DNA from: Butyrivibrio sp. INlla16 | Lineage (GTDB): Bacteria; Bacillota; Clostridia; Lachnospirales; Lachnospiraceae | Assembly (NCBI RefSeq): GCF_900104155.1 | Contig: NZ_FMYB01000035.1 | Location: 1-46,046, forward strand | Direction: 5' to 3' | DNA: 46,046 bases | Shown here: piece by piece, positions 32,912-41,896 of the stretch | Layout of the letters: each line of letters starts with the position of its first letter | How positions within the stretch are numbered: the stretch's first letter is position 1 | Made by a program: the position numbers and the translations under genes | The notes under the pieces: model-generated | The model's database searches: none | Told to the model about the DNA's origin: nothing | The model's input: the letters and a program-made list of their open reading frames with translations, nothing else

Positions 32912-34654
32912 TTATCTGCATTTTTCCCATGTCATTCCCTGGAAAGTCGTATGTTTTCTGCTTTCTTCCATGGGCTGCGGTTTTCCGAAATGATAGCCCT
33001 GGGCTTTATCACAACCGATTGTTTTCAAAAACTCGAAGTGTTCTTCGGTCTCCACACCCTCTGTCAAAGTGACATGTCCGAGGCTGTGTGCGGCCTGGAT
33101 AATAAAACCGAGTACGGTTCCGGCCTTTGGATTCCTGTCATACTGCCTTAAGAAGGCAAGGTCAAGTTTTAGCGTATCAAACTTGTAGTCAAGGATCGTG
33201 GTCAGGGAAGAATAACCGCTTCCGAAATCATCAATCCATACCTGATAGCCAAGCTCCCTGAAGTGATCGATTTCTCTTTTTATAAGCGCATCATCCTCCA
33301 TGAGGGCACTCTCGGTAACTTCAATATCCAGCATATTTACCGGCATTTCTACTTCATTTCTGTATTTTTCAATCTCATCAATGACATTGCAGAGGTTGAA
33401 ATCAAGCCTTGAAAGGTTTATGGAAACAGGAACAAGCATCTCGCCTCTGTCCCTGAGGTCGGCATAGTCCTCGCAGACCTTTTTTACCATGAACATATCA
33501 AGCTTGTGGATCTGTCTGTGTTCCTCGAGAATTTCAATAAAGCCACCCGGCGGGATCAGTCCCTTCTCGGGATCCTTCCATCTTGCAAGAGCCTCATAAC
33601 CGCAGATTTCTCCGGTTCTGGTACGAATCACGGGCTGATAGAACACCTTGATATTCTCATTCTCCACAGCATCATCGATATTATCGAGGACAAACTGCTG
33701 CATCTGAAGCTTGGAATGAATATCCTCGTTATAAAAAGCATATGGTATGTCATATCTTTTCTTGATATTCTTGCACGCAAGCCTTGCATGGTCACAGGCA
33801 AGGCCGATATCGTTGCAGTCCTGTTCAACCTTATAGATGCCTGCCTTTATCTCAAGCTTTGCACCCGGAACAAGTTTGGCCACATCATCGTGAATCTTAA
33901 GTACCGTTGATTCAACATCTCTTGAAAAGGTACATACCACGAAATGATCCTCGGAAAATCTCGCAACCATGCGCTCCAAAAAAGAGTGCCACAGAAGTCT
34001 TGCAATATCGTACAAGAGCTCGTCACCCTTCTGGAATCCGTATTTTTCATTAAAAAGCTTGAAATGATTAAGATCGAAATAAATGACGGTTATTCCCTGT
34101 CTTCTGATTTCCATATCCGTCATTTTTTCCTGAACAACCTGATAGAAGTGCGCCTGATTCCACATTCCGGTGAGAGAATCCATCTCCTGATTCATCTCAA
34201 GAACCTGTGACTCGGCGTAGCTGTTCTTATTATTGTTGTAATATTCGTTCTGATCTATATCCACTATGTAGACATAGTAATAGCTCACCCCGCCCTCAGC
34301 ATGGACAAGGTGACCAAAATCCTCTACATATCTGAGTTTCCCGCTCTTGGTCTGTATCCGATAACGCACGTAATCGTGTCGCATGGCACCAAAAACGGTC
34401 TGCTTGCTTATGGCTCCCTGGGTTGCTCCGTAGTCCTCAGAATAGACCATTCCACTAAAACACCCGCCGGTAAGGTTCATGAAATCGTCCAGTGAATCGC
34501 ATTCGTAGAGCTTTACTATATTTTCATCCGCAAAAACTATTTTTCCCGAATCCTCGGCATTGTATATGAAAAATCCGGCCGGTACTCCCTGGGGAATACC
34601 TCCGTCTTTCATCTTTACAGCTTTACTTCTTGTTCTTTTCTTAACTTCAGTCAT
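32912..34654 (-). CDS. PAS-GGDEF(degenerate)-EAL cyclic-di-GMP signalling protein
   Basis: A 580-aa soluble protein. Residues ~25-150 look like a PAS sensor (PAGFFIYNAEDSGKIVFADENI...). Residues ~155-320 are a GGDEF domain whose signature is replaced by FSEDHFVV, so no cyclase activity is expected. Residues ~325-565 are an EAL phosphodiesterase with its key residues kept: YEALARW, SINLSRLDF, DIEVTESALM, IDDFGSGYSSL, LKLDLAFLR, TEGVETEEH and GYHFGKPQP. The likely role is c-di-GMP hydrolysis under control of PAS ligand and perhaps GTP bound by the dead GGDEF. No membrane segments. It is monocistronic, with a 114-bp gap to the AKR gene. Confidence 0.9.
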   Translation of the reverse strand: MTEVKKRTRSKAVKMKDGGIPQGVPAGFFIYNAEDSGKIVFADENIVKLYECDSLDDFMNLTGGCFSGMVYSEDYGATQGAISKQTVFGAMRHDYVRYRIQTKSGKLRYVEDFGHLVHAEGGVSYYYVYIVDIDQNEYYNNNKNSYAESQVLEMNQEMDSLTGMWNQAHFYQVVQEKMTDMEIRRQGITVIYFDLNHFKLFNEKYGFQKGDELLYDIARLLWHSFLERMVARFSEDHFVVCTFSRDVESTVLKIHDDVAKLVPGAKLEIKAGIYKVEQDCNDIGLACDHARLACKNIKKRYDIPYAFYNEDIHSKLQMQQFVLDNIDDAVENENIKVFYQPVIRTRTGEICGYEALARWKDPEKGLIPPGGFIEILEEHRQIHKLDMFMVKKVCEDYADLRDRGEMLVPVSINLSRLDFNLCNVIDEIEKYRNEVEMPVNMLDIEVTESALMEDDALIKREIDHFRELGYQVWIDDFGSGYSSLTTILDYKFDTLKLDLAFLRQYDRNPKAGTVLGFIIQAAHSLGHVTLTEGVETEEHFEFLKTIGCDKAQGYHFGKPQPMEESRKHTTFQGMTWEKCR

Positions 34655-34769
34655 CCGCTACCCCCTCATAAGAAAACGCTAAGTATGGCATTTCAAAACC
34701 CATACCGCCATTTAAATTGTAGCCTATGCGGAATGATAAAAGAATTAACTTGAAATAAAAAAACAATAA

Positions 34770-35954
34770 TTATTTTCTGTAAAGAAACTTACTTGCAGCC
34801 CATATCGCAACCTTGTAAGGAAGCGGTCTAAGCGCTTTGTCGGCGTTCTTAAGCTCCTCTATTATGTGTATGTGCTGAGGACAGTGACTCTCACATTTTC
34901 CACAGCCGATGCACTGAGTGGGAAGCGCCGGCTTCTTCTGCAATCCTATGGTCTGCATATACTCCCATCTGCCGGAATTCTTATTTTCGGTGTACATCGT
35001 GTTATAGCATCTGAAAGCAGTGGGAATATCCACACCTCTTGGGCATGGCATACAGTAGCCGCAGCCCGTGCAGCCAACCTTCATTGACTCATTGATACTG
35101 TTCTTTATCTGTTCGATAAGAGCAAAATCCTTTTCAGTAAAATCGCCCACTTCCGCATCCGATGCCACGCGGCAGTTTTCATCAACCATTTCAAGGCTGT
35201 TCATTCCGGAAAGGATACAGGTTACCTGAGGCTGATCCCAAAGCCACCTGAATGCCAGCTCCGGCGCGGTTCTGTGTTTTTCATCTTCGGCGATGAGTCT
35301 CTTGGCTTTCTCGGGAAGGAGATTAACCAGTTTTCCTCCGCGAAGAGGTTCCATGATGATAACCGGAATTCCCTTCTCTCCTGCTGCCTCAATGCCCTTT
35401 CTTCCCGCCTGTGATACCTCATCAAGGTAGTTGTACTGAATCTGGCAGAAGTCCCAGTCATAGGCATTTAAGATTTCTATGAACATATCGGAATTGCCAT
35501 GGAATGAGAAACCGATGTTTCTTATCTCACCCGAAGCCTTCTTTTCGGCAATCCAGTCCTCAATTCCCAGCCTCTTTAGTTTCTCCCAAGCTTCAATATC
35601 TGTGAGCATGTGCATTAAATAATAGTCGATATAATTCGTACGAAGCCTGGAAAGCTGCTCTTTGAAATATTTATCTATAGCTTCCCTACTGGCTATAAGA
35701 TATTGCGGCAGCTTTGTCGCTATATTGATTTTATCCCTGATATTATTTTTCTCAAAAATCTCACCTATTGCTGCTTCACTTCCGGAATAGATATAGGCGG
35801 TATCATAGTAGTTAACACCCTGCTCAAAGGCTCTCATTATCTGATCGTTCGCCTTTTGCATATCAATACCGCCGGTTGCATTTTTCTGAAAACGCATGCA
35901 TCCGAATCCGAGAGCTGAGATTTCTTCCCCATTTCGGTTTTTCCTATACTTCAT
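34770..35954 (-). CDS. aldo/keto reductase with C-terminal 4Fe-4S ferredoxin domain
   Basis: NADPH-dependent aldo/keto-reductase-type oxidoreductase of 394 aa. The barrel (to ~residue 275) has SALGFGCMRFQ, the Asp-Tyr pair in NYYDTAYIYSGSEAAIG and the Lys/His positions in INIATKLPQ and YYLMHML. The C-terminus binds two iron-sulphur clusters: CTGCGYCMPCPRGVDI and CIGCGKCESHCPQHI, giving a ferredoxin-linked family common in anaerobes. Start at 35954 (ATG after AAGG); a GTG two codons earlier is possible. It begins 41 bp after the glutathione peroxidase stop, so the two may form one oxidative-stress unit. Confidence 0.92.
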   Translation of the reverse strand: MKYRKNRNGEEISALGFGCMRFQKNATGGIDMQKANDQIMRAFEQGVNYYDTAYIYSGSEAAIGEIFEKNNIRDKINIATKLPQYLIASREAIDKYFKEQLSRLRTNYIDYYLMHMLTDIEAWEKLKRLGIEDWIAEKKASGEIRNIGFSFHGNSDMFIEILNAYDWDFCQIQYNYLDEVSQAGRKGIEAAGEKGIPVIIMEPLRGGKLVNLLPEKAKRLIAEDEKHRTAPELAFRWLWDQPQVTCILSGMNSLEMVDENCRVASDAEVGDFTEKDFALIEQIKNSINESMKVGCTGCGYCMPCPRGVDIPTAFRCYNTMYTENKNSGRWEYMQTIGLQKKPALPTQCIGCGKCESHCPQHIHIIEELKNADKALRPLPYKVAIWAASKFLYRK

Positions 35955-35995
35955 AGTCACCTTCTCCTCCCATATTGCAAAAAGGGGTCGTACTA

Positions 35996-36538
35996 TTAAA
36001 TGAGCTTCTCAACGCATGCTGCGACGTTTTCCATCTTCTCAGTGGGCTCGAAGCGTGCAACAACCTCACCGTTTCTGTCTACTACAAACTTTGTGAAGTT
36101 CCATTTGATGTCAGGATTGTTCTTGTAATCCTTATCAATCTTCTTAAGCATTACGCCCATTGCAAGTGCTGCGGGTCCTTTGCCAAAGCCTTCAAACCCC
36201 TTCTGCTCCTTGAGATACTTAAAGAGCGGAAGCTGATTCTCTCCGTTGACATCAGACTTCTTCATCTGAGGGAACTTTGTGTTGTAATGAAGCTGGCAGA
36301 ACTCGTGAATCTCATCGTCTGTTCCGGGTGTCTGGCCTGCAAACTGATTGCAGGGAACATCTACAACTTCAAAGCCCTGATCGTGGAACTTCTCATACAT
36401 ATCCTCGATATCCTTGTAGTGAGGTGTAAAACCGCATCCGGTAGCTGTGTTTACAACAAGAACAACTTTTCCCTTAAAGTTCTCCATTGAAATCTCTTCG
36501 CCCTGTGCGTTAGTTACTGAAAAATCATAAAATCCCAT
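35996..36538 (-). CDS. glutathione peroxidase-family thiol peroxidase
   Basis: Cysteine-type peroxidase of 180 aa, reducing peroxides probably with thioredoxin rather than glutathione in Clostridia. Visible: VVLVVNTATGCGFTPHY with the peroxidatic Cys35, CNQFAGQTPGTDDEI with the catalytic Gln, and IKWNFTKFVVDRNGEVV with the Trp-Asn pair. TGCGFT replaces the more common SKCGFT. GGAGG lies seven bases before the ATG at 36538; the upstream ATG at 36580 is inside the leader. Own strong promoter; first gene of a pair with the aldo/keto reductase. Confidence 0.93.
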   Translation of the reverse strand: MGFYDFSVTNAQGEEISMENFKGKVVLVVNTATGCGFTPHYKDIEDMYEKFHDQGFEVVDVPCNQFAGQTPGTDDEIHEFCQLHYNTKFPQMKKSDVNGENQLPLFKYLKEQKGFEGFGKGPAALAMGVMLKKIDKDYKNNPDIKWNFTKFVVDRNGEVVARFEPTEKMENVAACVEKLI

Positions 36539-36605
36539 GGTATAAACCTCCATAAATAAAAACTGTTGCGTTGATAGCAATAAATTATCGTCTTAATTTA
36601 ATGCT

Positions 36606-36634
36606 ATTATATTGCGCGCAATCTTTATTGTCAA
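36606..36634 (-). promoter_or_regulatory. near-consensus promoter with spacer palindrome (peroxidase unit)
   Basis: Minus-strand TTGACA (36634-36629), 17-nt spacer, TATAAT (36611-36606): both boxes match consensus perfectly. A 12-bp palindrome ATTGCGCGCAAT (36622-36611) sits in the spacer and touches the -10, the classical place for a repressor operator. Such a promoter would be very strong unless repressed. Confidence 0.88.
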
Positions 36635-36652
36635 GAGTTTTATTTTCAAACT

Positions 36653-37351
36653 CTATTTTGTCCGGATTTTCAAGCTTTTCAGGTACTCCTTCTGCTCGGG
36701 TGTAATCCGATAACTTTCGACTGATTTCTGGATTGCTTTATTGTGAGTCCAGGGCTCGAGACGTTTTTCTTCTATAAACGGAAGTATCGCATCATACTGT
36801 TTCGCAAGGGCTGTTGCAAAATACCATGCGGTCATCATATTAACGTAGTACTCGTCAGACCTGATATTAACTACCATTTCCGGATATGATATATCAAAAT
36901 CGTCATCCAGGAAATGCTGCATGAGCATACCGGTCCCGAATCTGATGGTGTAGGTTTTGTCTGAAGTAATCCATTTTTTTATAGCAGAAAGAAGCTCTGT
37001 CTTATTTTTCTTAAAGACCTTTGGTGACATCTGGTCACAGGTTGCCCAGTTATCAACATACGGCAGGAACCTTTCCACCTCCTCTATGCATTTTCCATAG
37101 TCCTTTATCTCGGATATCACGAAGGCATGTATCTGATCCTCATCAAAATATTTGTGAGGAAGGTCTGTCAGAAAATCCTCAATATCTTCCCTTTTATAAA
37201 GTTGCTTCGCATACTTTCTAAGATCCGGTGTCCGGACACCGATCATTACTTCGGTGTCCTTTCCGGGAATCAGTTTTACCTGAAAATCGCGATATTTTTC
37301 GTCCTGCAATTTAAAGAGTTCTTCTCTTATCTCTTCTGAAATTTTGCTCAT
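36653..37351 (-). CDS. DNA alkylation repair protein, AlkD family
   Basis: HEAT-like-repeat DNA glycosylase family removing 3- and 7-alkyl purines. The 232-aa protein has MIGVRTPDLRKYAKQLYK, DEDQIHAFVISEIKDY, and the signature FLPYVDNWATCDQMSPKVFKK with the Trp-Asp pair needed for base excision, then FGTGMLMQHFLDDDFD and AWYFATALAKQYD. It starts 23 bp after DUF362 and is probably the last gene of that unit. Confidence 0.88.
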   Translation of the reverse strand: MSKISEEIREELFKLQDEKYRDFQVKLIPGKDTEVMIGVRTPDLRKYAKQLYKREDIEDFLTDLPHKYFDEDQIHAFVISEIKDYGKCIEEVERFLPYVDNWATCDQMSPKVFKKNKTELLSAIKKWITSDKTYTIRFGTGMLMQHFLDDDFDISYPEMVVNIRSDEYYVNMMTAWYFATALAKQYDAILPFIEEKRLEPWTHNKAIQKSVESYRITPEQKEYLKSLKIRTK

Positions 37352-37374
37352 GTTTCCCCCAGTGAATGATCTGC

Positions 37375-38496
37375 TTAAACTCTTATCAGCTCGTACTCTC
37401 TTGTACCAAGCCCAATCTTTTCTCCGTGCTCAAGCGTCTCTTTCCACTTAACATTGGGATTGGAATCAAGGAAGTGATCATGGTGATGATGCCATCCCTC
37501 CTGTGCAAGGTGGTCGCCAAGCTGGCTGTTTCTTATAGGCTCTGCCTGCTGGCAAAGATCGGCGCAAGCCTGATCAAGAGCCACCGGATCGAAAGATGCA
37601 AGCATTCCGATATTGGGAAGAATCGGCGCATCATTTTCACCATGGCAATCGCAGTTTGGTGATACATCCATGATAAGCGAGATGTGGAAGCAGGGCTTTC
37701 CGTTGCAGATAGCTGCCGTGTATTCAGCCATCTTCGAACATAGGGATTCAAGAGCCGTTCCACTCTGATTCGATATGGCATCAAAAGCGCAGGCACCGAT
37801 GCAGCGTCCGCAGCCTTTACAAAGGTCCTGATTTATTACGGCTTTACCGGTTTCATATGAGATTGCATCCGAGCCGCACTCCTTAGCGCACTGCTTACAG
37901 CTTCTGCAAAGGTCGGGATGCACTATAGGCTTGCCATCGTTATGCTGAACCATTTTTCCTGCGCGGCTCCCGCCGCCCATACCGATGTTCTTGATAGCTC
38001 CGCCAAAGCCTGTCATCTCATGACCCTTGAAGTGCGAAAGCGAGATAATAACATCCGCATCGTAAAGAGCTCTTCCAATATATGCTTCCTTACAGTACTC
38101 TCCGTTCGGCACCGGAACTGTAGCTTCATCAGTGCCCTTGAGGCCGTCTGCGATGATAACATAGCATCCGGTTGTCACACTGTTAAAACCGTTGACCTCC
38201 GCATTGTACAGATGATCAACCGCGTTCTTGCGGCTTCCGGGATACAGCGTATTACAGTCTGTCAGGAACGGCTTACCTCCAAGTTCCTTGATGACATCTG
38301 CAACCGCCTTCACATAGTTTGGTCTTAAATAGGAAAAGTTGCCAAGCTCTCCGAAATGCATCTTGATTGCAACAAATTTTCCTTCAAAATCAATATCTCC
38401 GATTCCTGCCTTGCGGATCAGCTTTTGAAGCTTTACGCCCTGGCTCTGATCCAGTTTTGTTCTAAAATCCGTGAAATATACCTTTGCCTTGCCCAT
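37375..38496 (-). CDS. DUF362 protein with two 4Fe-4S clusters
   Basis: A 373-aa protein of the DUF362 (Fe-S center) family, function unknown. The N-terminal domain (to ~190) includes FVAIKMHFGELGNFSYLRPNYV, KPFLTDCNTLYPGSRKN and SLSHFKGHEMTGFGGAIKNIGMG. Residues ~190-245 are a ferredoxin insert with CRSCKQCAKEC and CKGCGRCIGAC. The C-terminus returns to the DUF362 fold (MLASFDPVALDQACADL) and has a HHHHDH run. Start at 38496 chosen for AGGAGG; the 38514 ATG lies upstream of that site. Confidence 0.9.
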   Translation of the reverse strand: MGKAKVYFTDFRTKLDQSQGVKLQKLIRKAGIGDIDFEGKFVAIKMHFGELGNFSYLRPNYVKAVADVIKELGGKPFLTDCNTLYPGSRKNAVDHLYNAEVNGFNSVTTGCYVIIADGLKGTDEATVPVPNGEYCKEAYIGRALYDADVIISLSHFKGHEMTGFGGAIKNIGMGGGSRAGKMVQHNDGKPIVHPDLCRSCKQCAKECGSDAISYETGKAVINQDLCKGCGRCIGACAFDAISNQSGTALESLCSKMAEYTAAICNGKPCFHISLIMDVSPNCDCHGENDAPILPNIGMLASFDPVALDQACADLCQQAEPIRNSQLGDHLAQEGWHHHHDHFLDSNPNVKWKETLEHGEKIGLGTREYELIRV

Positions 38497-38534
38497 AAAG
38501 AAACCTCCTGACATAAAAAATCAATTTTGCCCTA

Positions 38535-39299
38535 TTAAATATTATAACGTTTCCTTGCCATATATAAAACATATGTGTCATCAAAAACAACCCTATTTCC
38601 GGCTTCAATAACCGCGCTCCTTATTCCTTCATAAAATTTTGTTTTATAAGGCTCCGGGAGCACTATGTGGTCACAGTGAGTTCCGCAAAAGGCTACATAC
38701 TCGTCTGCTGTAAACACGCGCTGACCATAAAACTCGTGCTTTTCAAAATCCACATAGCCGTAATCCACTGCATTCTCGTATCGAAATGAACCATGTTTAT
38801 ACTCTGTCTCCGGCTTAAAATATTCATCGTAAACCTTTTGAATATTGCTATAGAGTTCTTCATTTGAGGTCTTGTAATCAGATTTTGTCATCATCATCGC
38901 CAGGATTCCGCCGGGCTTAAGTAAATCAAAAGTCTTTGAGAAAGCTATCTCCTCCGGAATCCATTGTATGGTTGCTGCAGAGTATATGAGATCATATTTT
39001 TCATCTGTGAAATCATGGGTAATGAAGTCATCATTTACGATATGGAAATTCTCATACTGTCCAAACTTCTCTTTCATCTTCTGATAAAGATGTTCACCGA
39101 GTTCTATGGCATGATAATCACATCCTGTCTTCAAAACAGGTTCCGTTGCCTGACCGGTTCCGGGGCCAAGCTCCAGAGCTGACTTCCCTGGGCCAATCTC
39201 TGCATAGCTTACCAAATAATCAAACAGTTCCGGGCTATACCTCGGGCGGTACTTATCAAACTGCTCCGGTATAGTATCAAATACTTTTCTGAATTCCAT
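38535..39299 (-). CDS. class I SAM-dependent methyltransferase
   Basis: A 254-aa Rossmann-fold methyltransferase: motif I ALELGPGTGQATEPVL (41-56), acidic motif II YHAIELGEHLYQKM, motif IV YDLIYSAATIQWIPEE, and LLKPGGILAMMMTKSD. The N-terminal KVFDTIPEQFDKYRPRYSPELFDYLV is typical of small-molecule methyltransferases; substrate unknown. AAGGAG lies seven bases before the ATG. It lies between the nucleotidyltransferase and DUF362 genes. Confidence 0.88.
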   Translation of the reverse strand: MEFRKVFDTIPEQFDKYRPRYSPELFDYLVSYAEIGPGKSALELGPGTGQATEPVLKTGCDYHAIELGEHLYQKMKEKFGQYENFHIVNDDFITHDFTDEKYDLIYSAATIQWIPEEIAFSKTFDLLKPGGILAMMMTKSDYKTSNEELYSNIQKVYDEYFKPETEYKHGSFRYENAVDYGYVDFEKHEFYGQRVFTADEYVAFCGTHCDHIVLPEPYKTKFYEGIRSAVIEAGNRVVFDDTYVLYMARKRYNI

Positions 39300-39370
39300 C
39301 TCCTGTCTCCTTTCTCCACTCCGGTTATTCCCTTAGAATTGTGTCTTCTCTCTGAAACGAACTACTTTTT

Positions 39371-40117
39371 TCAGTTCTGTATTTCACGTAACATATATTC
39401 CGCATATCGCTTTGCGAGAGCATGATCGTAAGCGGTTTTCGCGGCATCAGCATATTCACACATAGCCGCTCTAATAAGTGTATGATACTCTTCGGGAACG
39501 TTATCAAGAGCCCATTCCCCGCCTTCCTTTTTGGAGAGAATCAGTTCTTCTTTCTTGTATGCCAACACTCTTGCTAGATTAAGAGTAGTGTACATCGTGC
39601 TATCTATGATGTCCTCCTGTGCTTCAGCTATATCTTCCCATATCGAGTCCAGATAATCAGCCTTAGGAACAGGTTCAAAAACGTCTTCTATAGGTAGTCC
39701 GAACAGGCACTTACCTCGTTTACTGATTATAGTAAAATGAGCCGCTAAGTCCTTGTCTGATCCCTTCATCTTCAGGATATAATCTTTCGGATTGTCCCTA
39801 TACCATCCTTTGTGCATTTCTGAAAAATGAAGTTCAAAGGGCGTAGGATAAACAAAGGGCTTGCACACATTTTTCGTTACAATGCTCATCTCAATGCCCT
39901 TAGCAGGACCTTCCTCATTAACTACCACGACCATATCCATGAATCTTCGCTTTACGTCATCCTGCACAGGTTCATTCACGACCACAATCAGATCCAGATC
40001 ACTCTTTTCAGGGTTAAAACATCCCATCACGGCTGAACCGTGTAAATAAATGCCTGTCAGATTATCTTGTAAAATCTCCCGCGATTTCCTGACAAATTTG
40101 TATAATAGTTCCTTCAT
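39371..40117 (-). CDS. nucleotidyltransferase, aminoglycoside-adenylyltransferase-like
   Basis: A 248-aa protein with the polymerase-beta-like nucleotidyltransferase motif LTGIYLHGSAVMGCFNPEKS followed by DLDLIVVV (~residues 19-46) and an all-helical C-terminal domain (TLNLARVLAYKKEELILSKKEGGEWALDNVPE). The layout is that of ANT(3'')/ANT(9) enzymes that adenylylate streptomycin or spectinomycin. Many chromosomal members have other or unknown substrates, so resistance is not claimed. Its ATG overlaps the stop of the phosphotransferase gene by four bases (ATGA). Confidence 0.8.
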   Translation of the reverse strand: MKELLYKFVRKSREILQDNLTGIYLHGSAVMGCFNPEKSDLDLIVVVNEPVQDDVKRRFMDMVVVVNEEGPAKGIEMSIVTKNVCKPFVYPTPFELHFSEMHKGWYRDNPKDYILKMKGSDKDLAAHFTIISKRGKCLFGLPIEDVFEPVPKADYLDSIWEDIAEAQEDIIDSTMYTTLNLARVLAYKKEELILSKKEGGEWALDNVPEEYHTLIRAAMCEYADAAKTAYDHALAKRYAEYMLREIQN

Positions 40118-41163
40118 ACCATTCCTTTCTCTGGCGCAGGAAGTTCACCTAGCACCGCACAGATATCCTTCTCTATGGAGTACAGATACCTGATTCTGCC
40201 AATTGTGTTTGCAACTTCAATCTCTCCTGCTTTTATATCCTCATCGGTATCGCCTTCCATTGCCAGTGCACGCCTGAGATTATATTCAAGCCATTCCACC
40301 CATGTATAAGCTATCCCGCAAAGTTCATCGTAGGCTCTGAAACCGTTATCATAGGCATTCAAATAACCTTTATAAAAAGCTGCCAAATTCTCACTGCTGA
40401 ATTTCTGATTAACTGCTCCTGCCCATTGTAGTGAAAGCTCAAGGCAAGATGCGATTGGATTACTATAGCCCAGGCACTCCAGGTCAATTACGAAAGGCTC
40501 GCCCTTATCCCACATAATATTCTTTGGATCCATGTCATCATCGCTGATTACCTGCATCGGTGGAAGCTTTTTTCTTGCTTCATTTAGTTTATCCTGCGCA
40601 GTTTCAAGAATCTCGATGCTTTCTTCAAGCAGAGATGCGATGCTGCATTCTTTTTCTTTAGCCTTTTTCAAATATCTTCTAAAATCTATTTCTGATAGTT
40701 CTGGATCAGATTCCTCATCATTTTTCGGATCAATAGCATGTATTTTTCCAAGTATCTCCCCAACTTTATAACACTGCTCTTCTGAAATATTGTTCCAGTC
40801 TGTTATTTGGCCTTCCTGCCATTTAAAGATGTAAAAATATCTGCCATCTGCTTTCAGCATCTTTTTGCCTTTAAAAGATAAAGCCGAAACTATCGGAATG
40901 TCATTGTCCTCAAGGATAGCTTCCAAAGCTTCCGCCCTTCCATAATTATCAAAAGCTCCCGGCCTCTTCATAATTTCCGGATTCAGGCACTTTACCGCAT
41001 AGGTTCCCTTATCAGTCTGAACCTTAAACATTTTGTGCATTAAGCCGCCGGATACCGGCAAAATATCGCCAATCACCCTGCCTAACGCATATCCTTTCTG
41101 AGAATAATTCGTAAACAGATCTGTAATAGCCAAATGATTCTCTGAACATTGTTCTTCTGTCAT
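40114..41163 (-). CDS. phosphotransferase (APH / choline-kinase-like fold)
   Basis: A 349-aa kinase-like protein: nucleotide-loop region LPVSGGLMHKMFKVQTDKGTYAVKCLN (Lys of the VK pair), YIFKWQEGQ hinge, GEILGKIHAID, a catalytic loop written VISDDDMDPKNIMWDKG (Asp and Asn kept, HGD replaced by SDD), and metal-binding VIDLECLGYSNP in place of IDFE/DFG. The substrate could be an aminoglycoside, choline, or another small alcohol. AAGGGG precedes the ATG. It is coupled to the nucleotidyltransferase gene and starts 12 bp after the rhomboid gene. Confidence 0.78.
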   Translation of the reverse strand: MTEEQCSENHLAITDLFTNYSQKGYALGRVIGDILPVSGGLMHKMFKVQTDKGTYAVKCLNPEIMKRPGAFDNYGRAEALEAILEDNDIPIVSALSFKGKKMLKADGRYFYIFKWQEGQITDWNNISEEQCYKVGEILGKIHAIDPKNDEESDPELSEIDFRRYLKKAKEKECSIASLLEESIEILETAQDKLNEARKKLPPMQVISDDDMDPKNIMWDKGEPFVIDLECLGYSNPIASCLELSLQWAGAVNQKFSSENLAAFYKGYLNAYDNGFRAYDELCGIAYTWVEWLEYNLRRALAMEGDTDEDIKAGEIEVANTIGRIRYLYSIEKDICAVLGELPAPEKGMV

Positions 41164-41175
41164 TGTTTATCCCCT

Positions 41176-41793
41176 TTAAACTTGAAATTCCGCATTTCTC
41201 TTTTTCTTTACAACAAATCCCAATAATAATCCCACACAAAATCCTGTTAAATGAACAACAAATGTTCCTAACCCAAGGAAATTAGATAGAATCATATAGA
41301 ATAGCAGGTAACGATTCCCACATAATTCCTTATATTCATGCAGTAACGAACTATCCCTGATAAACCACATAGCCATCAATCCAAGAAAACAAAATATAGC
41401 CGGAGATGCGCCATACATGTATCCATTCGGAAATATCAACAAAAAAACTGCTCCCGAAACAAATAGTCCGACATGATATATAAGACAAATGAATGGCTTA
41501 CTCAATTTTTTCTCAATATATAAACCCACATACCATAGTGCATAAACATTGGCTGCCAGATGCCATACAGTTGGATGCAAATATCCGTAAGTAACTAATC
41601 TATAAAGCTCCCGTTTATTAAAAAGAGTCTCCTGCGATGCTCCCAATAAATCCACAAGTTTTCCGCCACCGGTAAAAGCAATCATAATCAAATTGTATTT
41701 TCGTGATAGTACCAAATTGACCAGGAAAACTGCCACAAAAATTATACTTATCACTGCTGCAAAACTGTTTTTACAAATCTTACTCATAAACAT
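41176..41793 (-). CDS. rhomboid-family intramembrane serine protease
   Basis: A 205-aa protein with six hydrophobic segments. Features of rhomboids: YGYLHPTVWHLAANVYALWYVG (HxxxN, His78/Asn82), the serine Ser130 in YMYGASPAIFCFLG (GxS) and His181 in FVVHLTGFCVGLLLG in the last helix, giving a plausible Ser-His dyad. Start: ATG at 41793 or ATG two codons on; no good ribosome binding site is seen and the start lies just after a decayed region, so expression from the native signals is uncertain. Confidence 0.85.
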   Translation of the reverse strand: MFMSKICKNSFAAVISIIFVAVFLVNLVLSRKYNLIMIAFTGGGKLVDLLGASQETLFNKRELYRLVTYGYLHPTVWHLAANVYALWYVGLYIEKKLSKPFICLIYHVGLFVSGAVFLLIFPNGYMYGASPAIFCFLGLMAMWFIRDSSLLHEYKELCGNRYLLFYMILSNFLGLGTFVVHLTGFCVGLLLGFVVKKKRNAEFQV

Positions 41794-41797
41794 CTAT

Positions 41798-41896
41798 TCA
41801 TTCTTTTTCGATTCTATAGAATCTAAAGCCATCTTCTTCCTTTAAAAGCTCAAAGCCAAGCTTTTCCAAAATATACAACATTGTTAGTCTCTGCAT
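41798..41896 (-). pseudogene. C-terminal gene fragment in a shifted frame
   Basis: A 32-codon open frame, MQRLTMLYILEKLGFELLKE then EDGFRFYRIEKE, that overlaps the end of the 41850-42056 frame and stops five bases before the rhomboid ATG. YILEKLGFELLKEEDGFRFYRI looks like the amphipathic C-terminus of an unrelated enzyme. Probably a deletion scar. Confidence 0.35.

Noticed and set aside
39371..41163. Aminoglycoside resistance cassette
   Set aside because: Folds fit but catalytic loops differ from typical resistance kinases, and there is no integron or transposon boundary; function left open.
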